From Armatimonadota bacterium (GTDB lineage Bacteria; Armatimonadota; UBA5829): a DNA stretch of 42,119 nt. The DNA lies in the NCBI GenBank assembly GCA_012522575.1, contig JAAYKE010000125.1, forward strand, positions 1 to 42,119. Direction: 5' to 3'. Below the pieces are notes generated by a model. It did not search any database and had not been told where the DNA came from. It saw nothing but the letters and a program-made list of their open reading frames with translations. Within the stretch, counting starts at the first letter, position 1. Every line of letters starts with the position of its first letter. Below, one piece after another: positions 16,598 through 27,450 of the stretch. The translations under genes and the position numbers were made by a program.

Positions 16598-17758
16598 TCA
16601 GGCCTTCCGCAAAGTCCCCACTGCCTGGCATGCTATTCCTTCTCCGCGACCGGTGAATCCGAGGCGTTCGGTGGTGGTTCCCTTGATGCTGATTCGATCC
16701 GGAGAGGCGTTCAATGCGCGTGCGATCATCTGCCGCATCTCAGGGACATAAGTCGATATCTTCGGGCGTTCGCAGATGACTGTCGCGTCGACATTCACCA
16801 CGCACCAACCCGCCTGCGCGATAATATGATTGACCTCAGATAGCAGATTGAGGCTCGATATTCCCTTATAAGCCGGGTCAGAATCCGGGAAATGCCTGCC
16901 GATATCGCCCAATGCCGCCGCTCCAAGCAATGCATCCGCTATGGCATGCAGCACAACATCCGCATCAGAATGACCGGCAAGTCCACTTTCATATTCAATC
17001 TCGACGCCGCCCAGCATCAGCTTTCGATTCTCGGCAAACGCATGAACATCAAAACCGATCCCAACCCTGGTCTCATCCATAAATCCGCCACCCAACTTGA
17101 CCTGCGCTATCTCGAGATCCGACGGCGTAGTCACCTTGATGTTATCGTATGATCCCACCACCACCGCCACTCTATCTCCGAGTCTTTCAACGAGCGCGGC
17201 ATCGTCAGTGGCATAATACCCATCGGCGTAGGCCCGCTCATAAGCCCTCCGTATAAGCTCCGCCCGAAAGGTCTGCGGAGTCTGCACCGAGTAAAGCTCA
17301 GATCGGTCAACAGTCGAGACAACATCGTCCCCTCTTGCCGACTTTATTGTATCGATCACCGGCACAGCCGCAACGCACGCGCCCATCTCCGCCGCCTTCT
17401 CGATAGACCTTTCTATTAGCTCAACTGTGACCATCGGCCTTGCGGCGTCGTGAATAGCTACAATATCCCCTGTCGCCGCATCAAGACCATTACGCACCGA
17501 ATCCTGCCGCTGCACGCCGCCTGCAACAATGCCGCTCACCTTAGAAAAGCCGAAGCGACCGACTAATTCGCCGGCCGCCTCGATGTCAGGCTCGCCCGTT
17601 ATGATAATTATCTCTCCAACGGCCTTGCACGATTCAAACACGGATAAGGTGTGGGCAAGGATCGGTTTGCCCGCTACCTCAACAAATGCCTTGTTGATTC
17701 CCTTACCGAGTCTTTCTCCTGCTCCTGCCGCTGCTATAAGAGCGGATGCTTTCGTCAA
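16598..17758 (-). CDS. ispDF: Bifunctional IspD/IspF of the MEP isoprenoid pathway
   Basis: A 386-residue fusion of two MEP-pathway enzymes. The IspD part (1-225) transfers CMP to methylerythritol 4-phosphate and shows ALIAAAGAGERLG, VHDAARP-like AIHDAARPMV, TVDRSELYSVQTPQTF and YATDDAALVE. The IspF part (230-386) cyclises CDP-ME-2P and shows GIGFDVHAF, GHSDADVVLHAIADALLGAAALGDIGRHFPD and IKGTTTERLGFTGRGEG. The start is taken as TTG at 17758, with AGAGG six nucleotides upstream; this overlaps the upstream yacL-like gene by 56 nt and suggests coupled translation. The TTG at 17797 is an alternative without such a site. Confidence 0.93.
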   Translation of the reverse strand: MTKASALIAAAGAGERLGKGINKAFVEVAGKPILAHTLSVFESCKAVGEIIIITGEPDIEAAGELVGRFGFSKVSGIVAGGVQRQDSVRNGLDAATGDIVAIHDAARPMVTVELIERSIEKAAEMGACVAAVPVIDTIKSARGDDVVSTVDRSELYSVQTPQTFRAELIRRAYERAYADGYYATDDAALVERLGDRVAVVVGSYDNIKVTTPSDLEIAQVKLGGGFMDETRVGIGFDVHAFAENRKLMLGGVEIEYESGLAGHSDADVVLHAIADALLGAAALGDIGRHFPDSDPAYKGISSLNLLSEVNHIIAQAGWCVVNVDATVICERPKISTYVPEMRQMIARALNASPDRISIKGTTTERLGFTGRGEGIACQAVGTLRKA

Positions 17759-18881
17759 TCGTATCCTCTTCGGGTTCAGTGTCCTTGATTTTGGCAAAGA
17801 TCATCTTGCCCTGCACGGTCTGCAGCACGCTTGTGACCACTACCATAAGGGTCTCATCAAGCCGCTTGCGCGCTCCCTCGACTACTATCATAGTGCCATC
17901 GTCGAGGTAGCCGATTCCCTGTTCTTTTTCTTTGCCTTCTTTAATTACAGCTACCTGCATCTCCTCACCCGGCAGCACTACCGGTTTCAAAGCGTTGGCA
18001 AGCTCATTTACGTTCATCACTTCGACGCCCTGCAGCCCGGCAACTTTGTTGAGGTTGTAGTCGTTGGTGATGATTGCGCTATTGCTCTGCTTGGCGAACC
18101 GCACCAGCCGAGCATCAACCTCTTCGTCAATCGAATCGCCGTTGTTGGAGTCCGGAACCTGCAGGTCCATTTCCTTTTGCATTTGAGTGAGAATATCCAA
18201 TCCCCTCCGACCGCGCGCTCTTTTCAATGAATCGCTTGAATCGGCGATCTGCTGCAGCTCTTCCACTATGAACTTAGGAACCAGAATAGGTCCCTCGACA
18301 AATCCGGCCCTGCATACGTCCGCAATCCGTCCGTCTATTATCACGTTTGTATCAAGTAACTTTGGTCTATACAAGTCGCTCTCAGAAGCCGCCGGAGCGA
18401 GATTAGTCGGGAAATAAAAACTCGCCTGCTCTTTGAGGCTTTCCAGCGCAACCACCGACAAATAGCACAGCACAATCGCCATAGCCACAGTAACCCAGTC
18501 AGGCGTCGAGATGATGTTGCGAATTAGAACCGTCAAAAACAAGCCCAGCGGAACGCCCAGAAAGTAGAATATCTTCTCCCTGGCATTCATAGCCTGCCAT
18601 TTCGATCGAGTTTCGCCGATCTGATGGAACGCGAGACGCTCGAAAATGAACCCCACCAATGCGCCGACAAATACAGAAGCTATTCTCAGCCAGGTCATAT
18701 CAGCGGCGGTCAGTTGTGTGGGATTCTGAGGAATAAACCAGAGCAGATCGGTGCCTTCACCGTGGAGATAATTGCGAATAAATGCAAAATATCGTATAGC
18801 TAGTATATTTCCCGCCCATCCGCCCAAAACTACACAGACAAGAGTAAACAATGGTCTAAGGCGTTTTCCTGTTATCTTCAT
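17703..18881 (-). CDS. yacL: YacL-type membrane PIN/TRAM domain protein
   Basis: A 392-residue protein with four hydrophobic segments in the first 150 residues, followed by a PIN ribonuclease fold (LLDTNVIIDGRIADV, FVEELQQIADSSD, RRGLDIL, AIITNDYNLNKVA) and a C-terminal TRAM RNA-binding domain (EEMQVAVIKEGKEKEQGIGYLDDGTMIVVEGA). This is the YacL layout found near ispD/ispF and disA in Firmicutes. The conserved acidic PIN residues are present, so nuclease activity is plausible but untested here. A strong AAAGGGGGTG site precedes the ATG. Confidence 0.9.
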   Translation of the reverse strand: MKITGKRLRPLFTLVCVVLGGWAGNILAIRYFAFIRNYLHGEGTDLLWFIPQNPTQLTAADMTWLRIASVFVGALVGFIFERLAFHQIGETRSKWQAMNAREKIFYFLGVPLGLFLTVLIRNIISTPDWVTVAMAIVLCYLSVVALESLKEQASFYFPTNLAPAASESDLYRPKLLDTNVIIDGRIADVCRAGFVEGPILVPKFIVEELQQIADSSDSLKRARGRRGLDILTQMQKEMDLQVPDSNNGDSIDEEVDARLVRFAKQSNSAIITNDYNLNKVAGLQGVEVMNVNELANALKPVVLPGEEMQVAVIKEGKEKEQGIGYLDDGTMIVVEGARKRLDETLMVVVTSVLQTVQGKMIFAKIKDTEPEEDTIDESIRSYSSGRSRRKTR

Positions 18882-18999
18882 CCGTTTTCACCCCCTTTCC
18901 ACGCATATTTATCTGACTCAAGCCGATGCGTTCAATTGCCATTTTTGCAAATCATCATGTGAGTTAAGCTTCGCCGCACAATAAATGAATAAATCCGGC

Positions 19000-20106
19000 C
19001 TACCGATCCACTTCACCCAGCACCACGTCAATGCTTCCTAAAATAGCCACCACATCGGCCACCTTCCAGCCCTTCACCAGCGAGTTCAGCGCGCCAAGAT
19101 TTATGAATGATGGAGCGCGCCATTTCAACCTGTAGGGCTTGTCCCCGCCATCGCTCACGATATACACCCCAAGATCGCCTCTGGCGGATTCGATATGATA
19201 ATATATTTCACCTTCAGGCAGCTTCAATCGCTGCGGGGTCCTGCATTTCAACTCACCTTCCGGGATGCCCTCCAGCGCCTGTTCCACTATATTGAGACTC
19301 TGTTTGATCTCCTCGACCCGCATCTGGAACCTTGCCAGCGAATCTCCTTTTGCGCTGGTGACAACCTGCCAGTCGAACCTGTCATAAATAGAGTAGGGGT
19401 CAGCCGTCCTGACATCGTATGCTATCCCCGACCCGCGCAGCGATGGCCCGCTCAATGAATAGTTGACGGCATCCTCCCCGGATATGATGCCCACATCTCT
19501 CGTGCGCGCAATAAATATCTGATTATTGGTAAACAGATCATCATATTCCGTCAGCTTTTCCCGCTGCTTTTTGATATACGCCTTGCACTTTTTGTAGAAT
19601 CCACCGGGCAGATCGCGAGAGACACCTCCGGGTCGGAAATAATTGTAGGTCAGCCGCGCGCCGCAGACCATCTCAAAGAGGTCAAGGACGTCTTCCCGCT
19701 CACGAAACGCATACAAAAACGGCGTAGTAGCTCCAAGGTCCAACGCCATCGTGCCAAAAAACACCAAATGGCTGGCAACGCGCTGCAACTCCATCATAAT
19801 GATCCGAATATACTCTGCGCGCTCAGGCACATCAATTTGCCCCAGCTTTTCGATTGCGCCCACATAAGCCGCGTTGCCGAGCATCGATGCCAGATAGTCC
19901 AGCCGGTCGGTTATCGGTATGAACTGCACCCAACTCCGCATCTCGGCCAGCTTTTCTATTCCGCGATGCAGATAGCCGACATCAGGGCGGCAGTTTACCA
20001 CCACCTCACCGTCAAGGGTCACATCCAGACGCAATACCCCGTGGGTGCTGGGATGCTGAGGGCCCATATTGATTTCGACGAGATCTGTTTTAATCGCTGA
20101 TGACAT
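19000..20106 (-). CDS. nuoD: NADH-quinone oxidoreductase subunit D
   Basis: A 368-residue 49-kDa-type subunit of complex I, which forms part of the quinone-binding cavity in the peripheral arm. Hallmarks are NMGPQHPSTHGVLRLDVTLDGE, DVGYLHRGIEKLAE, DYLASMLGN, LTYNYFRPGGVSRDLP, LRGSGIAYDVR and the terminal ILGSIDVVLGEVDR. The ATG at 20106 follows AGGAAAGACT and overlaps nuoC by 17 nt; the longer frame from 20130 has no such site. The subunits expected next (nuoE onward) are not here: the next gene on this strand is yacL. Confidence 0.96.
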   Translation of the reverse strand: MSSAIKTDLVEINMGPQHPSTHGVLRLDVTLDGEVVVNCRPDVGYLHRGIEKLAEMRSWVQFIPITDRLDYLASMLGNAAYVGAIEKLGQIDVPERAEYIRIIMMELQRVASHLVFFGTMALDLGATTPFLYAFREREDVLDLFEMVCGARLTYNYFRPGGVSRDLPGGFYKKCKAYIKKQREKLTEYDDLFTNNQIFIARTRDVGIISGEDAVNYSLSGPSLRGSGIAYDVRTADPYSIYDRFDWQVVTSAKGDSLARFQMRVEEIKQSLNIVEQALEGIPEGELKCRTPQRLKLPEGEIYYHIESARGDLGVYIVSDGGDKPYRLKWRAPSFINLGALNSLVKGWKVADVVAILGSIDVVLGEVDR

Positions 20107-20527
20107 AGTCTTTCCTGAGCGGATGCCCATCCCAATCCGACGGCAGCAGAATTCGACGCAGGTCAGGGTGTCCGCTGAATACCACTCCCATCAAGTCGAA
20201 GACCTCTCTCTCCTGAAAATCGGCTCCCTTCCAAAGGCTGCATAGAGAGTCTATCTCAGGATTATCCCTGTCAAGATCGACGCGAAGGGCAATTCTGCAG
20301 TTGCTCGGCAGATTGGTAAGCTGATAGACCACCTCAATACGGTCATTCCAGTCGATGGCGGTTATGTCGGCAAGATAATCGAATCCAAGCTCTTTGTGCA
20401 GTTTCTCACACACTTCAAGCAGGTTTTCCGCGCCGACCTTGAAGTTAGGCACGCCGAATATCTGCCTGCATTCAATCGACATCTCAGGGAACAGTTCTTT
20501 CAGAGTCGCCTCGATGTTATCACCCAT
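20090..20527 (-). CDS. nuoC: NADH-quinone oxidoreductase subunit C
   Basis: A 145-residue 30-kDa-type subunit of complex I, separate from NuoD. It shows [28 protein letters not shown] and the signature [33 protein letters not shown], followed by [10 protein letters not shown]. The ATG at 20527 overlaps the nuoB stop by 8 nt and has GGAG upstream; an ATG at 20542 is also possible. It ends inside the start of nuoD. Confidence 0.96.
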   Translation of the reverse strand: MGDNIEATLKELFPEMSIECRQIFGVPNFKVGAENLLEVCEKLHKELGFDYLADITAIDWNDRIEVVYQLTNLPSNCRIALRVDLDRDNPEIDSLCSLWKGADFQEREVFDLMGVVFSGHPDLRRILLPSDWDGHPLRKDYVISD

Positions 20528-21080
20528 CAACCGGCTCTCCATTCTCAGCTTTCACCAATCCGCTCTCCAGTCTGATCTTTTTGCGCAACTCCAAAATCCC
20601 ATTGATGAGAGCTTCAGGACGCGGCGGGCAGCCGGGGACATAAACATCGACCGGGATGATTTTATCCACGCCTTTGATCACCGCATAGGAATCGGCAAAA
20701 GGCCCTCCGGCATTCGCACAGCTACCCATAGCAATAACATATCTCGGCTCAGACATCTGCTCGTAGAGCCGCTTTACTCTCGGGGCCATTTTTTTTGTCA
20801 CAGTGCCCGCCACTATCATCAGGTCGCTTTGACGCGGGGTAGCTCTAAAAATCATTCCAAACCGGTCGAGGTCAAACCGAGCCGCGCCCGCCGCCATCAT
20901 CTCGATGGCGCAACAAGCAAGCCCGAAGAGCATATACCAAAGCGAACTCTCACGCGCCCAGCCAAAAACCTTGTCCACAGTGGTAGTGATCACTGCTCCG
21001 CCCGGAATGCGCTCGATATAATCCAGCGGGCGATCTATCGTATCACTCGTATTGTTATCTGATGAGCGGCCTACTTCCAC
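20520..21080 (-). CDS. nuoB: NADH-quinone oxidoreductase subunit B
   Basis: A roughly 186-residue PSST-type subunit that carries the terminal iron-sulfur cluster N2. The cluster ligands are seen in [21 protein letters not shown] and [11 protein letters not shown], and [25 protein letters not shown] is typical. No ATG fits the expected N-terminus. The GTG at 21080, overlapping the nuoA end, is the most reasonable start, but its ribosome site is weak, so the start is uncertain. The open frame extends much further upstream as a shadow of nuoA. Confidence 0.93.
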   Translation of the reverse strand: MEVGRSSDNNTSDTIDRPLDYIERIPGGAVITTTVDKVFGWARESSLWYMLFGLACCAIEMMAAGAARFDLDRFGMIFRATPRQSDLMIVAGTVTKKMAPRVKRLYEQMSEPRYVIAMGSCANAGGPFADSYAVIKGVDKIIPVDVYVPGCPPRPEALINGILELRKKIRLESGLVKAENGEPVDG

Positions 21081-21448
21081 TCCAGCACACCCTTCTTCCA
21101 CGCCCACATCAAGCCCACGGCAAGGACGCTGATAAATATGAGCATATCCACAAACCCAAGCGCTGCCAGCGCAGGGTCTTTGGAAAACCCAAGCAGCCCT
21201 GCCGCCCAGGGGAATATGAAAACAGCCTCCACATCGAAAATCAAGAATATAAGGGCGTAGATGTAATACCCAACCCTGAACTGCAGCCAGGCTGGTCCCA
21301 TTGGGTCTTCGCCGCACTCATAGGTTGTGCGCTTTTCGTATGAAGGTCGATGAGGCCGAAAAATCGTCGATGCGATCAGCGTTATCACAACGAATGCAAT
21401 GCCGACGATGGCGAACACTGCTACTGTCAAAAAGTCTTTGGCCAACAT
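21071..21448 (-). CDS. nuoA: NADH-quinone oxidoreductase subunit A
   Basis: A 125-residue membrane subunit of complex I with three transmembrane helices. The conserved loop [42 protein letters not shown] is complete, including the Cys and acidic residues linked to the quinone channel. The ATG at 21448 follows GGAG at 6-nt spacing; an ATG four codons upstream lacks a site. It is the first of four nuo genes; the transglutaminase-like gene ends 52 nt upstream. Confidence 0.95.
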   Translation of the reverse strand: MLAKDFLTVAVFAIVGIAFVVITLIASTIFRPHRPSYEKRTTYECGEDPMGPAWLQFRVGYYIYALIFLIFDVEAVFIFPWAAGLLGFSKDPALAALGFVDMLIFISVLAVGLMWAWKKGVLEWK

Positions 21449-21500
21449 GATTTGCTCCATAGATTGCCTGTAGGGAGTCTATGGCGCTCGAAAAAGACAG

Positions 21501-22937
21501 CTAACGGCAATCTATAACGTCTACTTTTAGCGATCCGATCACTTTTGCGAGGCTGAACATCGTCGTCGCGTCCCCCTCCGCCAGTTTCAGGTGGGTTGCA
21601 TCCACGAGGTCAGCCGCGAGCGTCGCATCGAAAGGAACCCATTTGCCGACATAGCATTCCACCCAGGCGTGATAATAAAACGCGCCATCGGTATAGAGCA
21701 GTCCGCTTACCACCTTGCTGGGTATTTGCAGGCTGCGTGCAAGCGCGGCAAACAGGATCGCATAGTCTCTGCACACTCCCACCCTAGATTTTAACACATC
21801 CGAGCCGGAACGGGTTATCCCAATATCGCTTTTAACGGTCAGGTTGCCATAAATCCACGAACGAATATTGGAGCACACAAGATAAGCGTTCTTTTCGGTT
21901 CCCGCAATCTCTTTTGCCTGGGAGACGATAAGCTCTGCATCGGAGTCTACGTATGCGGTAGGGGATAGATATTGCTTAGTTGACGCCGTCGCCGCTATCG
22001 GCAGTTTTTGAGATTGAGCCTCGTCGAACAGAGAGGACTGAATAGTAAATTTCGCCGAGTCCGGCTGATCTTTGATTGCAACTGCCTTCTGGCGAAGGTC
22101 GTTTATAAGCATTTTGGAATCGCTGACGCCGTGCAGCACAGCGGTCATTGACTTCACGCCCCTGGGATTGTCGATTTGCCGGTCGCATTTTGCGCTGGTC
22201 AATACCGCGAAATCCTCAGCCGCTCCATCATCGCCGTTTGCGGTGGCTTCCTCTTTGGTCATCCTGCGCATCGTGATGCCCATCATGCCTTTCAACTGCA
22301 CTATATCTCCGCCGACTTCCTGCCATACATTCATAGTGCCCATTGGGGTGATATTGTCGAACGCAATGGTTTCGTAGCTCTTGCCGTCAACCGTGATCCT
22401 CTCACGCTTGTTTACTTTGATGGTGAGGGGTTCGAGGTTCAAAGTCAGCGGATTGAAATACCGCAGCGAGCATTCCTTGCCGATATCAGGGAATTTATCT
22501 GATGTGGTGAACAGAGGGTCCGCAATCATCTCCGGGCCATCAGGTATCGCTATCGTCTTTTTGGTGGATTCCGTTTCACCTGCCGATACCTCATATTCTA
22601 TGCTGTTGGCGGTAAACTTCGCAGTCACAGCCGTCGTTTTACCTCCGCTGGACATAGAAAATATCTCTTTGATTGGCGAAAACTTGTCGTCGGTGTAGAC
22701 CTCGGTATTGACTAGTTGAGTCATATCCGTGCCCAAAACCTTGAGCCGATTATTCACAACTGAAGTGATCTTATATCCCTGCCTGCCGTCAAATTCGGCC
22801 TTTTCCACGTTCAGGGACATCCAGCCCACTTTTTTGCCACTGACAAATGTGCCCATCCAGGCTTCGTGAGGAATCGAATAAGCTCCGGCGCGGGCTGCAA
22901 TCAGCATCAACATAAGAATATAAACCCATCTCTTCAT
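21501..22937 (-). CDS. Exported transglutaminase-like cysteine protease-fold protein
   Basis: A 478-residue exported protein (signal peptide MKRWVYILMLMLIAARAGA). The first 300 residues are beta-rich with no named motif (WMGTFVSGKKVGWMSL, IAFDNITPMGTMNVWQE). The last 110 residues form a transglutaminase-like core with the Cys-His-Asp triad: Cys389 in RVGVCRDYA, His423 in YYHAWVECYVG and Asp437 in WVPFDATL. In this superfamily such proteins are proteases, amidases or inactive scaffolds. The start at 22937 is set by the signal peptide; the ribosome site is weak and starts at 22949 or 22952 remain possible. Confidence 0.82.
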   Translation of the reverse strand: MKRWVYILMLMLIAARAGAYSIPHEAWMGTFVSGKKVGWMSLNVEKAEFDGRQGYKITSVVNNRLKVLGTDMTQLVNTEVYTDDKFSPIKEIFSMSSGGKTTAVTAKFTANSIEYEVSAGETESTKKTIAIPDGPEMIADPLFTTSDKFPDIGKECSLRYFNPLTLNLEPLTIKVNKRERITVDGKSYETIAFDNITPMGTMNVWQEVGGDIVQLKGMMGITMRRMTKEEATANGDDGAAEDFAVLTSAKCDRQIDNPRGVKSMTAVLHGVSDSKMLINDLRQKAVAIKDQPDSAKFTIQSSLFDEAQSQKLPIAATASTKQYLSPTAYVDSDAELIVSQAKEIAGTEKNAYLVCSNIRSWIYGNLTVKSDIGITRSGSDVLKSRVGVCRDYAILFAALARSLQIPSKVVSGLLYTDGAFYYHAWVECYVGKWVPFDATLAADLVDATHLKLAEGDATTMFSLAKVIGSLKVDVIDCR

Positions 22938-23037
22938 AGCAAAACTCATCACGAATCACGAAACAGGAGAGTGCGGACATCCGTCCAGACCCTCCCTTCG
23001 TAAGTCTTCGTCCTTTGTGTTTGAGGCTAGACCGCGC

Positions 23038-23451
23038 TTAGGGCTGCTTTGCTATTTTCAGTCGATTTATCGCCCGTTTAAGAGCAGCTTCCGCTCTAGG
23101 CACGTCGATATCATGTCCGCCGGCGGCCAGCCGTTGTTTTGCACGCTTCTTCGATTCTTCAGCGCGCGCTATATCTATATTTTCGGCTGGCTCAGCACAC
23201 TCCGCTAGTATGCTTGCCGTATTATCGTAGACCTCCAGAAACCCGCCGCCAAGCGCCATAACTCCGGTCTCTCCGTTAACCCGGCGGTAGTTGAGCTTGC
23301 CAATGCCGAGGGAGGCCATCATAGGCGCGTGATTGGCCAGCACTCCGAGATAGCCTTCGGCCCCGGGAGCTACCACCGAAACCACGTCATCGTCGGCAAG
23401 CGTCACCCGGTCAGGGGTTATAACTTCCAGTCTAAATGTTTTCTCAGACAT
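23038..23451 (-). CDS. atpC: F1 ATP synthase epsilon subunit
   Basis: A 137-residue epsilon subunit of the F1 central stalk. The N-terminal beta sandwich is clear (FRLEVITPDRVTLADDDVVSVVAPGAEGYLGVLANHAP), with GGGFLEVYDNTASILAE, and the C-terminal two-helix arm (ARAEESKKRAKQRL..PRAEAALKRAINRLKIA) is present, so ATPase inhibition by the arm is possible. It is the last gene of the atp operon, 45 nt after the extended end of atpD. Confidence 0.96.
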   Translation of the reverse strand: MSEKTFRLEVITPDRVTLADDDVVSVVAPGAEGYLGVLANHAPMMASLGIGKLNYRRVNGETGVMALGGGFLEVYDNTASILAECAEPAENIDIARAEESKKRAKQRLAAGGHDIDVPRAEAALKRAINRLKIAKQP

Positions 23452-23535
23452 ATCAAATACAAAAGCCTGCGGCCTGCTGAGTTCTAATCCCGAACCCTAG
23501 ACCTCGATTCCCATCTGTTTGGCCTTTTCAACCGC

Positions 23536-24417
<882 letters not shown>

Positions 24418-24897
24418 CTATACCGTTTTGCCGACGCCCGCGCCGCCAAACAGCCCGATCTTGCCGCCTTTGGAATACGGACATATCAGGTCGACGACCT
24501 TAAGGCCGGTCTCGAACATTTCCACAACGGGTATGCGCTCTTCAAAAGTTGGAGCAGGGCGATGGATCGGCCATTTGTCCTTAGCCTCAACCGGCCCTCT
24601 GCGGTCAATCGGTTCACCCAGCAGATTAAAGACTCGACCAAGCGTTTCGTTGCCCACCGGAACCTGAATCGGCTTCCCTGTGGCGATCGCCTTCGACCCG
24701 CGCACAAGACCGTCAGTGGACTGCATGCTGATGCACCGCACAATATCATTGCCCGGCATCTGCGCAACTTCCACCGTAATGGTCTGTCCCTGAACGTCCG
24801 GTATTTCCACAGCGGTCAGGATCTCCGGCAGTTCATCGGACTTGAAACGAATGTCCACCACCGGGCCAATTACCTGTTCAACTGTTCCTGTAGCCAA
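24418..24897 (-). CDS. atpD: F1 ATP synthase beta subunit, N-terminal part up to the first in-frame TAG
   Basis: The proper start of atpD: ATG at 24897 with GGAGG upstream. It encodes the beta-barrel domain ([33 protein letters not shown]) and the nucleotide-binding fold up to the P-loop GGAGVGKTV, where TAG replaces the Leu that normally follows. A 159-residue product would lack most of the catalytic domain and could not work as a beta subunit. The sequence is otherwise fully conserved, which argues for a base error or a very recent mutation and against an old pseudogene. Confidence 0.87.
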   Translation of the reverse strand: MATGTVEQVIGPVVDIRFKSDELPEILTAVEIPDVQGQTITVEVAQMPGNDIVRCISMQSTDGLVRGSKAIATGKPIQVPVGNETLGRVFNLLGEPIDRRGPVEAKDKWPIHRPAPTFEERIPVVEMFETGLKVVDLICPYSKGGKIGLFGGAGVGKTV

Positions 24898-24983
24898 AAC
24901 AACCTCCGGTTGAGTTGAAAGTCAAAAAGTTGAAAACCGACGATCGAAGAGTTCAGTTTTCATCCGCACTTACAACCCGCAAC

Positions 24984-25841
24984 TTAATTCAGCGCCTCAG
25001 CGCCGCTCACAATCTCCATAATCTCGGTAGTAATCGCTGCCTGCCGAGCTTTATTGTATTGAAGTGTCAGATTATCGATCATTTCTCCGGCGTTCTTTGT
25101 CGCGGCGGTCATCGCCGTCATACGAGCGCCGTGTTCGCTAGCCTGGCTCTCGACAAAGGCCTGATAAAGCTGTGTGTCAACATATCGCGGCAGCAGTGTG
25201 CCCAGCATCACATCCGCCTTCGGTTCAAAAATATAATCCGCCCGGGCTGAGTCAGGGTCCTCGGCTGGCGCGCTCATTGGCAGCAACTGCACCACGGTGG
25301 GATCCTGTCTCATAGCCGTCACGAACCGCGCATAGACCAGATAGACCGCGTCCACTTCCCCGCTTTCAAACATCGCACGAGTCTTCCGCGTTACCTCTCT
25401 GATATCCGCAAATGTCACATCAGAACCCGGCGGGTCGAACTCAGCGGCGATTTCATACCGGCGTCTCCTGAAAAAACTAATCGCCTTGCTGCCGATCAGA
25501 ACCAGCTTCACCGATTCCGCGTCGCGGCCCTCTATGTCGTTGATCGCTTTGTGCATCACGTTGGCATTGTAGCTGCCCGCAAGCCCTCTGTCGGCTCCTA
25601 TTATCACATAGGCCGCGTTTTGCACTTCACGAACTTGAAGCAGCGGGTGATCGATCTCACCGACACTGGCAGACAGATTTCCCATCACCGCGCGCATCTT
25701 GTCGGCGTAAGGCCGCACTGCCTCGGCTCGCTCCTGAGCTTTACGCAACTTGGCGGCCGCGACCATCTTCATTGCGGAAGTGATCTTTTCGATGTTTTTT
25801 ACGACGCGTATCCTGCGCCGGATGTCTTTTGTTGACGCCAT
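24984..25841 (-). CDS. atpG: F1 ATP synthase gamma subunit
   Basis: A 285-residue gamma subunit, the rotor shaft of F1. The N-terminal coiled-coil helix begins MASTKDIRRRIRVVKNIEKITSAMKMVAAAKL and the C-terminal helix has GARMTAMTAATKNAGEMIDNLTLQYNKARQAAITTEIMEIVSGAEAL, both family signatures. The middle Rossmann-like domain contains ADRGLAGSYN. It lies 11 nt after atpA and 86 nt before atpD; that gap holds nothing recognisable. Confidence 0.97.
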   Translation of the reverse strand: MASTKDIRRRIRVVKNIEKITSAMKMVAAAKLRKAQERAEAVRPYADKMRAVMGNLSASVGEIDHPLLQVREVQNAAYVIIGADRGLAGSYNANVMHKAINDIEGRDAESVKLVLIGSKAISFFRRRRYEIAAEFDPPGSDVTFADIREVTRKTRAMFESGEVDAVYLVYARFVTAMRQDPTVVQLLPMSAPAEDPDSARADYIFEPKADVMLGTLLPRYVDTQLYQAFVESQASEHGARMTAMTAATKNAGEMIDNLTLQYNKARQAAITTEIMEIVSGAEALN

Positions 25842-25852
25842 TGCCGTTCCAG

Positions 25853-27367
25853 CTAGCTATTGAATTTCTCTTTGAACTCGGAGAGAGCCTTCATAAGCGT
25901 CTCCTCGGTTCTTTCATCAAGTGTTTCGGTTCGGATAATTGTGTGACCCACGTCAGGATATTTGTCTGCCATAAAGGCGAACAGTTCCTTTTCGAATTTT
26001 GCCGAGTCACTCACCGACAGATCGTCGAGATAGCCGTGTGTCGCCGCATAAATAATAAATATCTGGTTTTCCAACGTAACCGGCGAATACTGCGGCTGTT
26101 TCAGAATCTCCACGTTGCGTTCCCCTCGCGCCAACTGGTCACGTGTCGCCTTGTCCAGATCGCTGGCGAACTGCGCGAAAGCCTGCAGGTCCCAATAGCG
26201 GGCAAGGTCGAGTTTCAACTGACCGGCAACCTGCTTCATAGCCTTGGTTACAGCGCTGGAACCAACCCTCGATACGGATATTCCGACGCTGATAGCTGGC
26301 CGGATTCCCGCATAGAAAAGGTCAGGCTCCAGATATATCTGGCCGTCGGTGATCGAGATAACGTTAGTCGGGATATACGCCGACACGTCCCCTGCCTGAG
26401 TCTCAATAATAGGAAGAGCCGTCAGCGAGCCGCCGCCAAGCTCATCACTGAGTTTCGCAGCCCTCTCCAGCAATCGTGAATGCAAATAGAAAATATCTCC
26501 GGGATACGCCTCGCGCCCGGGAGGTCTCTTCAACAGCAGCGAAACCTGCCTGTATGCCTGCGCATGCTTGGTGAGGTCGTCATAGACCAGCAGCGAGTGC
26601 CGGCTCGAATCCCGGTAATACTCACCCATAGCGCAGCCTGTATAAGGCGCGATATACTGCAGCGGAGCAGGGTCGCTGGCCGCAGCCACGACCACCGTCG
26701 TGTACTCCATAGCTCCGGCCTTGGTGAGCACGTCTACTATGGTGACTATGTTGGACATCTTCTGGCCGACGGAGACATAAATACAGTGAACGTTCTGTCC
26801 TTTTTGGTGGATGATCGTGTCGATGGCAATGGCGGTTTTACCTGTCTGGCGGTCTCCAATGATAAGTTCCCTCTGGCCGCGTCCGATCGGGATCATCGAG
26901 TCAATAGCTTTAATTCCTGTCGCCAGAGACTCCCTCACCGGTTGTCTGTCTACCACGCCCGGAGCCGATGTCTCAACTGGCCCTCGCTGCGTCGTCGCAA
27001 TCGGCCCTTTGCCGTCAATAGGCTCCCCAAGCGCGTTGACTACCCTTCCAAGCAGCGCTTCGCCAACAGGCACATCGATGATGCGTCCAGTTCGCTTGAC
27101 CTGATCGCCTTCCTTTATATCAGTGTCAGGTCCCATGATGACGCAGCCGACGTTGTCCTCTTCGAGATTAAGCAGCATACCGACAACGCCGTTGGGAAAC
27201 TCGACTAGTTCGCTTGCCATAGCATCGCGAAGCCCATAAATGCGGGCGATCCCGTCTCCAACCTGCAAAACACTACCGACCCCGACCTCAGTCAGCTCTT
27301 TTTGATAGGATTTTAGATGGCCTTCGAGGATATTGGCTACCTCGTCCGGCCTGATATTCACCGCCAT
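25853..27367 (-). CDS. atpA: F1 ATP synthase alpha subunit
   Basis: A full-length 504-residue alpha subunit with the non-catalytic nucleotide site. The P-loop is GDRQTGKTA (about residues 169-177), with [21 protein letters not shown], the alpha/beta signature [16 protein letters not shown] and [27 protein letters not shown] precedes the ATG. The gene ends in TAG, which shows that this organism uses TAG as an ordinary stop. Confidence 0.97.
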   Translation of the reverse strand: MAVNIRPDEVANILEGHLKSYQKELTEVGVGSVLQVGDGIARIYGLRDAMASELVEFPNGVVGMLLNLEEDNVGCVIMGPDTDIKEGDQVKRTGRIIDVPVGEALLGRVVNALGEPIDGKGPIATTQRGPVETSAPGVVDRQPVRESLATGIKAIDSMIPIGRGQRELIIGDRQTGKTAIAIDTIIHQKGQNVHCIYVSVGQKMSNIVTIVDVLTKAGAMEYTTVVVAAASDPAPLQYIAPYTGCAMGEYYRDSSRHSLLVYDDLTKHAQAYRQVSLLLKRPPGREAYPGDIFYLHSRLLERAAKLSDELGGGSLTALPIIETQAGDVSAYIPTNVISITDGQIYLEPDLFYAGIRPAISVGISVSRVGSSAVTKAMKQVAGQLKLDLARYWDLQAFAQFASDLDKATRDQLARGERNVEILKQPQYSPVTLENQIFIIYAATHGYLDDLSVSDSAKFEKELFAFMADKYPDVGHTIIRTETLDERTEETLMKALSEFKEKFNS

Positions 27368-27450
27368 AAATCACTCCGTTTTGAGTTGTCCGCTCCGCCG
27401 ATTGCAGACAACATTACCTGCATTCAGCCCGCTTGCCAAAGTTTTGGCAA

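Noticed and set aside
20520-21317. Long 265-residue version of nuoB
   Set aside because: The first 80 residues are the shadow of nuoA in another frame and resemble no complex I sequence.
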